Source: JACCTH01 sp050741915 (GTDB lineage Bacteria; Actinomycetota; Acidimicrobiia; Spongiisociales; ZC4RG35). From it: 13,117 nucleotides of DNA. The stretch covers positions 1 through 13,117 of the forward strand of contig JBOGEX010000092.1 in assembly GCA_050741915.1 (NCBI GenBank), read 5' to 3'. Positions within the stretch are counted from its first letter, which is position 1. Each line of letters begins with the position of its first letter. A program made the translations under genes and the position numbers. Shown one piece after another: positions 1 to 6,107 of this stretch. The notes beneath the pieces are model-generated. The model was not told the origin of the DNA and made no database searches. It saw only the letters and a program-made list of their open reading frames with translations.

Positions 1-275
1 GTGATGGTCGACAAGCGCCGTGCCACCGTCGCCTTGGCTCTGCCTGCTTCCTCCAGCCAACGAGCGAACAGCTCGATGTGGGCCCGCCGCACCTCGAACA
101 GATCCAGGTCATGGTCGGCACACCACCAGACCCACTGGCGGAGGTCGAGGGCATAGGCGTCGAAAGTCTGACCGGTGTAGCCGGCCAAATAGCCGCCGAC
201 AGCCACTCGAGCCCGGAAGGGATCAAACCCCGAATCGACTACATCGGGGACGAGAACAGTGTGGGTAATGGACAT
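1..275 (-). CDS. Tyrosine recombinase/integrase, N-terminal part (cut by window edge)
   Basis: Reading leftwards from ATG at 275, an open frame of 91 codons runs off the window with no stop. A good ribosome binding site, GGAGGAG (282-288), lies 6 nt upstream and fixes the start. The visible protein has an N-terminal tail, then the helical core-binding (SAM-like) domain of phage-integrase/XerC-D-type recombinases from about residue 22. It shows YLAGYTGQTFDAYALDLRQW, then an RRAHIELFARWLEE helix and ATVARRLSTI, the usual lead into the catalytic domain. The catalytic R-H-R-Y residues lie outside the window, so activity and exact subfamily cannot be judged. From memory it resembles actinobacterial XerC/D-like integrases more than class 1 IntI. 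It points away from a repeat-punctuated row of small genes, the layout of an integron integrase beside its cassettes. Confidence 0.85.
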   Translation of the reverse strand, partial: MSITHTVLVPDVVDSGFDPFRARVAVGGYLAGYTGQTFDAYALDLRQWVWWCADHDLDLFEVRRAHIELFARWLEEAGRAKATVARRLSTI

Positions 276-476
276 GAGAGACTCCTCCACCCCGCCGGGT
301 GAGAAGCCCCGAACGCTGCACGAAACCGGCGCGTCTCCCAGTAAACGGCACCACCGACGAACGCCAAGGCAAGGGCGTATCCGCCAGGGGCTCTCATGAC
401 ACTCTGCGATGTTCCAGGGTGTCACGACGCGCGAATCGCGAAAGAAATCCAATGCGACCCACCGCCTCGACCTGAT
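276..476. other. Non-coding leader between integrase and first repeat (attI-like position)
   Basis: No convincing gene lies between the integrase start and repeat R1. The stretch contains an inverted repeat, TGACACTCT (397-405) and AGGGTGTCA (416-424), which pairs over 9 bp with one G-T wobble around a 10 nt loop. In an integron this is where attI, the integrase promoter and the cassette promoter Pc would lie. The inverted repeat could be a recombinase-binding site, or a transcription stop for the leftward methyltransferase gene that ends at 549. No clear -35/-10 pair was recognised on either strand. Confidence 0.35.
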
Positions 477-554
477 AACCGAGCGGGAGGTGCCGATCTC
501 GTGCACTCTCGGATATGGGCGGTTTCGCTCGAGACCTGTTGATCGGCGCTAGTG
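477..554 (+). repeat. attC-like cassette repeat R1
   Basis: First copy of the array repeat. The core runs from GTGCCGAT (490) to GGCGCTAGTG (554) and aligns without gaps to R10 (7496-7560) with 47 of 65 bases identical. The left flank AACCGAGCGGGAGGTGCCG (477-495) is identical over 19 bases to that of R6. The left AACC and right GTTGATC give partly complementary ends. The stop codon of the reverse methyltransferase (549-551) lies inside the repeat. Confidence 0.8.
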
Positions 555-1334
555 AGTTGTTTCCACCTTCCAGCTCTCAATGACAAGGAAGTATGGAAGC
601 CTTCGGCAGTCGTCAAGTTCGGGGCGGCGGGCCACCTGCTCGGCAGTCGGCCGGGGCTCGCGCAACCCCACGATGACTAAACCTGCTCCCCGAACTACAG
701 CGCTCCATTCAGAGAGACTGAGGCGCCACCTCGGGGTCTCCCAGGAGTAGCGGAGCCGCGGCATGTCCCATTGCAGAGTCCCGGTGCCGCTCTCGAAGTA
801 CCTATCGACCTTGAGCGACAGCTTGTTCCCCTCCTCGTCCCTCTCCCACTCCCGGTAGGCCATCTCGCTGAAGGGATGAGGCACCGAGAAGACCAACCGG
901 CCGCCTATCGGGAGAAGCTGAGCGGCTGCCTCGATCGCTTTCTGCGGATCCCCCATGTCCTGGATCGACATGCAGGCGGTCACCAACTCGAAGGAGGCCG
1001 GCGCCCAACTCCGGTGGACCTGGACGGCGTTCAGCTCCACGTACTCGATGCCCAGAGGCTCCTCCTCCTCGTGGCGACGAGCGTGCGCCAGCATGGCGGA
1101 AGACAGGTCGACCCCAACCACCCGGGCACCTCGCCGGGCCAGCTGGCGGCTGAACCAGCCCTGTCCGCAGCCCAGGTCGAGGACCCGCAGCTGCTCTATC
1201 TCTCCGCACGCGTCGAGGAGTGCAGGGCCATGGACCTCCGTCCGGTAGTAATCCGCCCCCGACTCCACGAACTCCTCCCAGGCCTCGGCCCCGGCGTCCC
1301 AGGCCCGTCGCGTCCGATCTGAGCTGAAGGGCAC
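549..1334 (-). CDS. Class I SAM-dependent methyltransferase
   Basis: A 261-residue protein with a Rossmann-fold methyltransferase domain. Motif I is VLDLGCGQG (residues 51-59), which binds S-adenosylmethionine. The acidic end of strand beta-2 is VVGVDLS (72-78). The post-II region is FELVTACMSIQDMGDP (115-130), followed by GGRLVFSVPHPF. It is probably a small-molecule methyltransferase of the Methyltransf_11/25 type (UbiE/Tam-like); the substrate cannot be told. The start is GTG at 1334 with AGGAGG (1341-1346) six bases upstream. Length is normal for the family. The gene runs against the direction of the repeat array and ends inside repeat R1, filling the R1-R2 unit. Being reversed and having a strong ribosome site, it must use its own promoter, which was not identified. 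Confidence 0.92.
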   Translation of the reverse strand: MPFSSDRTRRAWDAGAEAWEEFVESGADYYRTEVHGPALLDACGEIEQLRVLDLGCGQGWFSRQLARRGARVVGVDLSSAMLAHARRHEEEEPLGIEYVELNAVQVHRSWAPASFELVTACMSIQDMGDPQKAIEAAAQLLPIGGRLVFSVPHPFSEMAYREWERDEEGNKLSLKVDRYFESGTGTLQWDMPRLRYSWETPRWRLSLSEWSAVVRGAGLVIVGLREPRPTAEQVARRPELDDCRRLPYFLVIESWKVETTH

Positions 1335-1390
1335 CGAGGTCCTCCTGTCGGTCTAAGGGGTCAAGGCCCAGGATGACTCAAACGGAATCA

Positions 1391-1455
1391 CGGGCCCATC
1401 GAGGGCAATTGTGCCATGTGCGCTTCCTGCGGTCCGTTGCTTCTCCAGATGACGC
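1391..1455 (+). repeat. attC-like cassette repeat R2 (diverged)
   Basis: A weaker copy between the methyltransferase start and the cupin gene. It shares the ATGTGCG block (1416-1422) with R10, followed by a TTCC / CGG / TC / GTTG / TTCT series in the same order and near-equal spacing as in R10. The left box is degenerate (GGGCCCATCGAGGG instead of GTGCCGATATCGG). Its position at the expected boundary supports the call, but the alignment needs small gaps. Confidence 0.5.
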
Positions 1456-1540
1456 CCGAATCGTCCATGGGCGGTTGGGGTTGCGAACGGCGGCAACCTT
1501 AGACTGGTGGATGCCGATCGAGCAGGAGGTGCGGGGGACG

Positions 1541-1906
1541 ATGGCTGTCTTGGAGAGGAAGAGCTTCGAGGCTCCGGATGAGGTACGAACCCCATACGAG
1601 AAGGGGCGAGTGGACGTCGTGAACGCGGGGGAATGGCCCGTCAAGCGGGTCAACCTCGAGCCCGGGTGGAGATGGACCGAGCACACGGGCCCCGTCGTGG
1701 GAACCGACCTTTGCGAGGTCTTTCACGTCAAGTTGTTTCTGCACGGCCGGTTCGGTGCGCGCATGAGGGACGGAACGGAGATTGAGTTTGGCCCAGGTGA
1801 GATCGGAGTGATCGACCCCGGGCACGACGCATGGGTCGTTGGTGATGAACCCTGCGCTTTCGTCGACTTCGCTGAGGTCGTGAGACAGGCAAGCGGCCAA
1901 ACGTAG
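1541..1906 (+). CDS. Small cupin-domain protein
   Basis: A 121-residue protein from ATG 1541, preceded by AGGAGG (1524-1529) 11 bases away. ATG 1511 in the same frame has no ribosome site and would add 10 residues. The sequence matches the single-domain cupin pattern: EPGWRWTEHTGPVVGTDLCE forms the first strands, then HGRFGARMRDGTEIEFGPGE, IGVIDPGHDAWVVGDEPCAF and VDF. The GHDAWVVGDEP block is typical of a group of small actinobacterial cupins of unknown ligand. Such proteins form a beta-barrel that may bind a metal or a small molecule; no reaction can be assigned. It reads in the array direction and is the only obvious gene between repeats R2 and R3. Confidence 0.88.
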   Translation: MAVLERKSFEAPDEVRTPYEKGRVDVVNAGEWPVKRVNLEPGWRWTEHTGPVVGTDLCEVFHVKLFLHGRFGARMRDGTEIEFGPGEIGVIDPGHDAWVVGDEPCAFVDFAEVVRQASGQT

Positions 1907-1919
1907 TGCTGCGACCCGT

Positions 1920-1972
1920 CCACTGGAGGCAGATCCGGTTCGTCTCGCCAGTGGTGAAAGAACGGGGTTTTT
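1920..1972 (+). terminator. Possible stem-loop terminator after the cupin gene
   Basis: CCACTGG (1920-1926) pairs perfectly with CCAGTGG (1948-1954). A run of five T (1968-1972) follows 13 bases later, farther than in a canonical terminator. It lies just past the cupin stop. It may equally be a folded remnant of another cassette repeat. Confidence 0.3.
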
Positions 1973-2021
1973 GGTGCTGTGCGGCTCGGTTGGGGCCTTT
2001 CGAGTGTTCCTTGAGTCCTGT

Positions 2022-2088
2022 TGGTCCGTCTTGACGGACACAAGCGGCTCTTTAGACTATTTCGCGCTGTTTGTTCTGCGTTTGGTCC
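2022..2088 (+). repeat. attC-like cassette repeat R3 (partly diverged)
   Basis: The left box is the palindrome GTCCGTC-TT-GACGGAC (2024-2039), at the place of GTGCCGATATCGGAC in R10. The right box TTGTTCTGCG (2071-2080) is identical to that of R10. The middle is diverged apart from a TTTC block. The CTAATG that follows the right box in R10 is replaced by TTTGG, so the IS110 element downstream may have entered at or near this end. Confidence 0.6.
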
Positions 2089-2089
2089 A

Positions 2090-2242
2090 CAGCGGTGCGC
2101 GCACAGTGCAGGTATCGGGATCGAAGTCACGATGCCGGCGCCCGCTCCCAGACGTGATGCCATGAAGAGCGGGAGCCTCCCCGCTCTGTGACCCGAGACG
2201 AAACTCGGGTTGTCATCACTGTCGAGAGCGAGGAGGCCCTTG
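2090..2242 (+). ncRNA. Candidate IS110 bridge RNA region
   Basis: This non-coding stretch ahead of the transposase holds two adjacent perfect stem-loops. One is AGAGCGGG/CCCGCTCT (2166-2187, 6 nt loop); the other is ACCCGAG/CTCGGGT (2191-2210, 6 nt loop). In IS110-group elements the left non-coding end encodes a structured bridge RNA whose loops pair with donor and target DNA. Position, length and structure fit. No match of a loop to the flanks was demonstrated. Confidence 0.4.
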
Positions 2243-3256
2243 ATGACACGTTACGTTGGTGTGGATCTGCATCGACGCCGGTCGGTGATCGTGGTGTTGG
2301 ACGGAGACGGCGCCGAGTTGTGGACCCATCGGATCGACAACGATCCGTTGACGCTGGGTTTGGAGATCGAGGCGGCCGGCTTTGAGCCGGAGGTGGTGTT
2401 GGAGGCCACCTGGGGTTGGTATTGGGCGGCGGATGTGATCGCCCAGGCCGGTGGTCGGGTGCATTTGGCGCATCCGTTGGGGATCGCCGGGTTCGAGAAC
2501 CGGCGGGTCAAGAACGACCGGGTCGATGCCCGCCTGTTGGCGGATCTGTTACGGATGGGCCGACTGCCCGAGTCGTGGATCCCACCCGAGTCGGTCCGTC
2601 ACCAGCGGGAGCTGGTCCGTTACCGGCGGAAGCTTTCCCAACTGCGGGCCGGGTTGAAAGCCCAGGTCCACACCGTGTTGGGCAAGGAAGGCCTGCTGCC
2701 TCCGATCAACCATCTGTGGGGTCCGGGCGGCAACCAATGGCTCGATGAGACCGACATGGCCGAGGCGTATGAGACTCGGGTGCGGTCGCTGCGACGGCTG
2801 ATCAAACTGTACGACACCGAAATCACCAAGCTTGATGCTCGGATCGCCGCCGAGTTCAAAGGCCATGTCGGCTATGAGGCGATCCAAGCCATCCACGGGG
2901 TGGGCCCGGTGCTGGGTGCGGTTTTCACCGCCGAGCTGGGTGACGTGACCAGGTTCGGTTCGGCCAAGCATGTCTGTTCGTGGGCCGGGCTTACCCCCCG
3001 CCACCGCGAATCGGATAGCAAAGTGCAACGAGGGTCGATCACCAAACAAGGTCCACCATTGGTCCGTTGGGCAGCCGTCGAGGCGGTCTCGAAGAACCAT
3101 GGCGGCGATCCCATCAAACAGCACTACCACCGGGTCGCTGAGCGGCGCGGTAAGAACAAGGGCCGAGTGGCGGCGTCCCGCAAGCTTCTCACGCTGGTCT
3201 ATTACGGGCTCAGAGATGGTGAGATCCGGAGCCTCGCTCCGCCCGAGGCAGCGTGA
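2243..3256 (+). CDS. IS110-family transposase (DEDD)
   Basis: A 337-residue transposase starting at ATG 2243, six bases after AGGAGG (2231-2236). A longer in-frame start at 2210 would add 11 residues and lacks a ribosome site. The N-terminal RuvC-like domain shows the DEDD set: D8 in VGVDLH, E54 in LEAT, and D92 and D95 in KNDRVDARL. A helical middle follows (about 120-205). The C-terminal Transposase_20 domain contains IHGVGPVLGAVFTAELGD (217-234), a SWAGLTP block and the conserved serine S265 in GSITKQG. Length is normal and there is no frameshift, so the enzyme appears intact. It catalyses bridge-RNA-guided movement of its own element. It is probably a passenger in the array rather than an integrase-borne cassette gene. 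Confidence 0.95.
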   Translation: MTRYVGVDLHRRRSVIVVLDGDGAELWTHRIDNDPLTLGLEIEAAGFEPEVVLEATWGWYWAADVIAQAGGRVHLAHPLGIAGFENRRVKNDRVDARLLADLLRMGRLPESWIPPESVRHQRELVRYRRKLSQLRAGLKAQVHTVLGKEGLLPPINHLWGPGGNQWLDETDMAEAYETRVRSLRRLIKLYDTEITKLDARIAAEFKGHVGYEAIQAIHGVGPVLGAVFTAELGDVTRFGSAKHVCSWAGLTPRHRESDSKVQRGSITKQGPPLVRWAAVEAVSKNHGGDPIKQHYHRVAERRGKNKGRVAASRKLLTLVYYGLRDGEIRSLAPPEAA

Positions 3257-3572
3257 CTGGCGGACGCGGTCAGGAGACTGCGAGCTCGATATCGGCATGG
3301 CCCCCCACAGCGGGCGTGGCCGACTTATGTGATTGAGCCCAGCCCTGACCTAGGCCGAACAGCTCCATGCCGCCCCCACCAGTGGGGCGACGGCGAAGGC
3401 ATGACCATGCACACCCCAGAGTCGTGCAACCGGCACCAGCCGCGATACGGAGCCGGCACACCGCACCGTCCAACCTAAACAACATCTACGACGGCTCCGC
3501 CGCCGATTCCCCGCGTCCTCGATTGTCCTGACACCACCGAAACACCCCTCTTGACAGGAACCCGCTCTTCAG
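3257..3572. other. Non-coding stretch between IS110 transposase and repeat R4
   Basis: No convincing gene. The first part should contain the right end of the IS110 element; the rest may be what is left of the cassette that preceded R4. A GC-rich hairpin CCCCAC-CA-GTGGGG lies inside 3371-3389. GATATCGG near 3290 resembles the left box of the array repeat but has no matching right box. Short reverse open frames here have no ribosome site or recognisable domain. Confidence 0.4.
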
Positions 3573-3637
3573 GCATGCCGATATCGCGCACGTCATGAAA
3601 TGCTCGTTATCCACGCATAACCGGTGATCTGCGCTGC
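3573..3637 (+). repeat. attC-like cassette repeat R4
   Basis: Core from ATGCCGATATCG (3575) to GATCTGCGCT (3635). It aligns without gaps to R10 with 37 of 61 identical bases, including GCCGATATCG, GAAATG and TCTGCGCT blocks in register. It lies about 40 bases upstream of the small lipoprotein gene. Confidence 0.75.
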
Positions 3638-3679
3638 CCGGCTAGGAACCGCACCGGCAGTATCTAGCGTCCAAAGAAT

Positions 3680-4072
3680 ATGAACCGTCTCCTGGCCGTA
3701 GCCTTCCTTGCCCTACTGGGAGCCGCTTGCGGCTCCGGTTCGACTTCAGCAGCGAACGATGTCGAGTCGTTAGAGATCGACGGCGTATGGGTGTTTCAGC
3801 ATGCGAACTCCGGAGGAGACGATGCTTTGCATAGTGGCGTCGCCGAGATCCGGAATGACTGCCTCTATGTTGACGACGCAGTAGTGGTATGGCACCAAGA
3901 CCAGATCGATCAGGCCTCCCAGCTCATCGCCGGCGTCAAGAGCGGTGACGAACCTGAGGTCTCTCTCCCTGGCGGTGGGACCAGTCTCGATGAGGGTGGC
4001 ACTCCTATTGCGGCGAGCATCACAGACCTCTGCCCGACCCGAGTCGTCTGGTACACACGTCCAGGACCCTGA
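3680..4072 (+). CDS. Small secreted lipoprotein, function unknown
   Basis: A 130-residue protein from ATG 3680. MNRLLAVAFLALLGAAC is a short lipoprotein signal: positive residue R3, hydrophobic stretch 4-16, and a lipobox ending in Cys17. A Gly/Ser-rich linker follows, so the mature protein should be anchored to the outer face of the membrane. The remaining 100 residues contain ESLEIDGVWVF, two further cysteines (in NDCLYVDD and TDLCPTRV) that could form a disulfide, and no domain I recognise. There is no clear ribosome binding site, only a weak AAAG just upstream, and the start lies about 45 bases after repeat R4. It is the single gene of the R4-R5 unit, reading in the array direction. Confidence 0.75.
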   Translation: MNRLLAVAFLALLGAACGSGSTSAANDVESLEIDGVWVFQHANSGGDDALHSGVAEIRNDCLYVDDAVVVWHQDQIDQASQLIAGVKSGDEPEVSLPGGGTSLDEGGTPIAASITDLCPTRVVWYTRPGP

Positions 4073-4093
4073 GTCCCCTGGCCCAGCACACGA

Positions 4094-4156
4094 AGTGCCT
4101 GATTGATATCGGGCGGGTGAATGAAACGGGCCGTTCCGCCCGGGATCGGCGCTTGA
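4094..4156 (+). repeat. attC-like cassette repeat R5
   Basis: Left box GTGCC...GATATCGG (4095-4112). The inner block GAAA...CGGGATC matches R10 at 19 of 25 bases without gaps. The right end GATCGGCGCT (4144-4153) is identical to that of R1. The right half is shortened relative to R10. It separates the lipoprotein stop from the NUDIX start, only a few bases before ATG 4161. Confidence 0.7.
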
Positions 4157-4160
4157 ACAC

Positions 4161-4646
4161 ATGGTCGTCGTCGGACGACCTTGGCTACCGTCAACGGTCG
4201 TGACGGACCCCCTTACCGGATATCTACGCGTCAAGGCAGTCTGCGTCTTCAGTCACAGAGGTCGGATTCTGGCCATCGATGCCTTCGACCCCACAAAGGG
4301 ACAACATTTCTGGGTCCCGATCGGAGGCAGAGTCGAGTTCGGTGAGACCAGCAGAGATGCGATAGCACGGGAAGTCAGAGAAGAGCTGTCAGTCGAGGGC
4401 AGAGATCTGGAACTCTTGGGAGTCCTGGAGAACATCTTCAGATACGACGGAGCGGATGGACATGAGATCGTCTTCGTCTACGACGGCCAACTTGTCGAAC
4501 GGTCGCTCTATGAGCAAGCTTCTGTCAGGGGTGTCGAGGGGAACGGGGAGGAGTTCATCGCATACTGGATAGACCCAATGAACCCCGAGCGCGGATGGCC
4601 CCTCTACCCGGACGGGCTACGTGAGCTGATGGACAGAGACGAATAG
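4161..4646 (+). CDS. NUDIX hydrolase
   Basis: A 161-residue protein with a full Nudix box at residues 56-78: G56, E62, then REVREEL (70-76), matching G-x5-E-x7-REUxEE. This helix-loop binds Mg2+ and hydrolyses a nucleoside diphosphate linked to another group. The domain starts at YLRVKAVCVF (21-30) and the length is typical of a single-domain cytosolic enzyme. The substrate cannot be told; a housecleaning or nucleotide-sugar role is possible. ATG 4161 is used because it follows the repeat directly; GTG 4200 in the same frame is an alternative that keeps the whole domain. Neither has a clear ribosome site. It is the only gene between repeats R5 and R6. Confidence 0.9.
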   Translation: MVVVGRPWLPSTVVTDPLTGYLRVKAVCVFSHRGRILAIDAFDPTKGQHFWVPIGGRVEFGETSRDAIAREVREELSVEGRDLELLGVLENIFRYDGADGHEIVFVYDGQLVERSLYEQASVRGVEGNGEEFIAYWIDPMNPERGWPLYPDGLRELMDRDE

Positions 4647-4657
4647 CCACTCCGGCA

Positions 4658-4736
4658 ACAACCGAGCGGGAGGTGCCGGTATGGAGCGGTTGACGGCAGG
4701 TGCGTTACTGCTCGGGATCGGTTGTTCTGTGATAAT
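4658..4736 (+). repeat. attC-like cassette repeat R6
   Basis: One of the best copies. The core, from GTGCCGGTATGG (4673), aligns to R10 with 46 of 64 identical bases and no gaps, including CGGGATC and GGTTGTTCTG. The outer ends ACAACCGA (4659-4666) and TCGGTTGT (4718-4725) are exact inverted repeats, so the single strand could fold into an attC-like imperfect hairpin. It begins about 12 bases after the NUDIX stop. Confidence 0.85.
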
Positions 4737-4743
4737 CCGACCG

Positions 4744-5235
4744 ATGGGCAAAGTACCGATCGTCGTATCTCAGCCGGTCATGTCAGATGTGCCGGACTGG
4801 CGTCTCTTAGCACTCGAGGTGGAGAGGCTATTTGGAGCACCCATGGCAGACAGCGACGAGTGGATCGCCCAATTGAGGCGACACATTGATCATGGAACGG
4901 CTTGGTGTGCGCGACTTGCTTCCGGGGGCCCAATGGTGGGTGGAATGCTGTTATCTCTGGGCCATCCGGATGCAGTCACGATCGGTTGGCTGGCTGTACG
5001 GAGCGATCATCGTCGTCATGGTGTGGGCCGAGCGCTTGTGGAGCAGGCAGTAACAGAGGCAGCTGGCCGACCAGTGCGTGTCGTCACCTTTGGCGAGGGG
5101 CATCCAATAGGCCCTGAGGCCGAAGCCTCCAGAACGATGTACCGCCGCCTCGGGTTCAAGCCGGCCGCTGACATCGCACCCGATGCTTCGGACGGCACTC
5201 CGCGTGAAGTCCTCTGGCGCAGTGGCCCCTACTGA
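4744..5235 (+). CDS. GNAT-family N-acetyltransferase
   Basis: A 163-residue protein from ATG 4744. The frame is open back to an ATG at 4681, but that start lies inside repeat R6 and would add 21 repeat-encoded residues, so the downstream start is preferred; neither has a clear ribosome site. The GNAT fold is shown by the beta-4 strand VTIGWLAVRSDHRRHGVGRA, where RRHGVGRA is the R/Q-x-x-G-x-G/A acetyl-CoA pyrophosphate loop. The EQAVTEA helix follows, and near the C-terminus SRTMYRRLGFKPA, the usual motif B region with its tyrosine. It should transfer an acetyl group from acetyl-CoA to an amine. The substrate is unknown; antibiotic-type substrates are possible but not shown. It is the single gene between repeats R6 and R7. 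Confidence 0.9.
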   Translation: MGKVPIVVSQPVMSDVPDWRLLALEVERLFGAPMADSDEWIAQLRRHIDHGTAWCARLASGGPMVGGMLLSLGHPDAVTIGWLAVRSDHRRHGVGRALVEQAVTEAAGRPVRVVTFGEGHPIGPEAEASRTMYRRLGFKPAADIAPDASDGTPREVLWRSGPY

Positions 5236-5279
5236 CCCGTGCGCATCAGTACCTTCTGGGCGGACTGCCACTAGGGGCG

Positions 5280-5335
5280 ATGGCGCTCATATCGGGTGTT
5301 CGGGTGCTTGGTGCAGTGGTTTGTGCAGTGCGTCA
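5280..5335 (+). repeat. Possible attC-like cassette repeat R7 (weak)
   Basis: At the expected boundary, 45 bases after the GNAT stop and just before the next gene. CATATCGGG (5289-5297) recalls the left box of R5, and GTTTGTGCAGTGCG (5319-5332) loosely matches the right box GTTGTTCTGCG. The spacing is shorter than in other copies. The call rests partly on position. Confidence 0.4.
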
Positions 5336-5343
5336 CACTTGGG

Positions 5344-5973
5344 GTGGTGATAGGCAAAACAAAGGCAATGGTCGGGATTCTCGTCCTTGCATCGGCGTGC
5401 ACCGTCGGCGATGTCACAAGACCGACAGCGACGACCGCTCCACCGACTGTTACATCGACCGTGCCGCCCACCGCCACGACAAGCGTCAACGTAATTTGCT
5501 CGGCGTCGAACGTGGAGCCCGACGGCGAGACCGAGACTGGCCTCCCTGAGCCGGTGGCCGAGATGCGGCTGGCCATCATCGAGGAGGCCCTCGAGTGCAA
5601 CTACGAACGTTTGGCCGACTTGGCGTTGGCCGGTCGAGACGAGTTCACCTACAGCTTCGACGTGGAAGGCGACCCTGCCGGCCACTGGCGGGAGGCGGAG
5701 AACCGCGGCGAACCAATGATGGCCATCCTGGTCGCGATCCTCGGAATGTCGTGGGCCCAGACGGAGACCCAGTTCGAAACTGACGTTCTCACCACGATCT
5801 ACGTGTGGCCGGCGGCGTTCGCTGACAATCGCTCGGACGCCGATTGGGAGGAAGTCCGTGATCTCTATACGGAGGAGGAGATAGCCTCGATGAAGGAGTT
5901 TGTCGGCTACGCCGGCTATCGGGTCGAGATAACGATCGACGGGGATTGGGTGGGCTTCGTCGCAGGCGACTGA
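5344..5973 (+). CDS. Secreted lipoprotein with Thr/Pro-rich linker, function unknown
   Basis: A protein of about 209 residues. A GTG at 5344 or 5347 gives a normal lipoprotein signal: lysines in GKTK, a hydrophobic MVGILVLASA and a cleavage cysteine in LASAC. The open frame extends upstream to 5296, but that part falls in repeat R7. A Thr/Pro-rich linker (PTATTAPPTVTSTVPPTATT) follows the signal, as in cell-envelope lipoproteins of high-GC Gram-positives. The rest is an acidic globular domain of about 150 residues with MRLAIIEEALECNYERLADL, a YVWPAAFAD block, WEEVRDLYTEEEI and a final YRVEITIDGDWVGFVAGD strand pair. I do not recognise the family; the helix-then-beta order vaguely recalls NTF2-like or SnoaL folds. 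It is the single gene between repeats R7 and R8. Confidence 0.75.
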   Translation: MVIGKTKAMVGILVLASACTVGDVTRPTATTAPPTVTSTVPPTATTSVNVICSASNVEPDGETETGLPEPVAEMRLAIIEEALECNYERLADLALAGRDEFTYSFDVEGDPAGHWREAENRGEPMMAILVAILGMSWAQTETQFETDVLTTIYVWPAAFADNRSDADWEEVRDLYTEEEIASMKEFVGYAGYRVEITIDGDWVGFVAGD

Positions 5974-5989
5974 CACCTTGCTGAGGAGT

Positions 5990-6063
5990 TGAGCGCCTAG
6001 GCGCCGATGTAGTGCGGTCTCAAAGGTGGGCGGTATCGCCACAAAACTGTTGACTTGTGGTTG
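5990..6063 (+). repeat. attC-like cassette repeat R8
   Basis: Core from GCGCCGATGTAG (6001) through GGGCGGTATCGCC to CTGTTGACT. It aligns without gaps to R1 with 41 of 62 identical bases. It begins about 17 bases after the preceding stop. An 8-base direct repeat GGTTGCGG (6059-6066 and 6073-6080, period 14) overlaps its right edge. Confidence 0.8.
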
Positions 6064-6107
6064 CGGCAATTCGGTTGCGGTGTTGATGTCTCCGGTGCAT
6101 CCTGGAC

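Larger units (their letters stand above)
2089..3310 (+). mobile_element. IS110-family insertion sequence (ends approximate)
   Basis: A single-ORF element encoding a DEDD transposase with about 150 bases of structured non-coding DNA in front. IS110 elements lack terminal inverted repeats and usually make little or no target duplication, so the ends cannot be fixed by eye; the limits given are estimates. It sits between cassette repeats R3 and R4. The IS1111-attC group of this family is known to target attC sites, which fits insertion next to an attC-like repeat, but the exact junction is not proved. Confidence 0.6.

Noticed and set aside
771..1322. Long forward open frames opposite the methyltransferase
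   Set aside because: They lie antisense to a clear methyltransferase with all motifs, and their translations show no domain; typical shadows in high-GC DNA.
2549..3298. Long reverse open frame opposite the IS110 transposase
   Set aside because: It is antisense to an intact transposase with conserved catalytic residues and has no ribosome site or domain.
3285..3350. Extra repeat copy at GATATCGG near 3290
   Set aside because: Only the 8-base left box matches; no GTTGTTCTGCG-like right box follows at the expected distance.
3270..3485. Small reverse open frame after the IS110 transposase
   Set aside because: No ribosome site, overlaps the transposase flank, and the composition looks like random high-GC translation.
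5287..6069. 260-residue reverse open frame across the second lipoprotein
   Set aside because: The forward frame has a lipoprotein signal, lipobox cysteine, Thr/Pro linker and acidic domain; the reverse frame is Arg/His-rich shadow sequence running through repeats R7 and R8.
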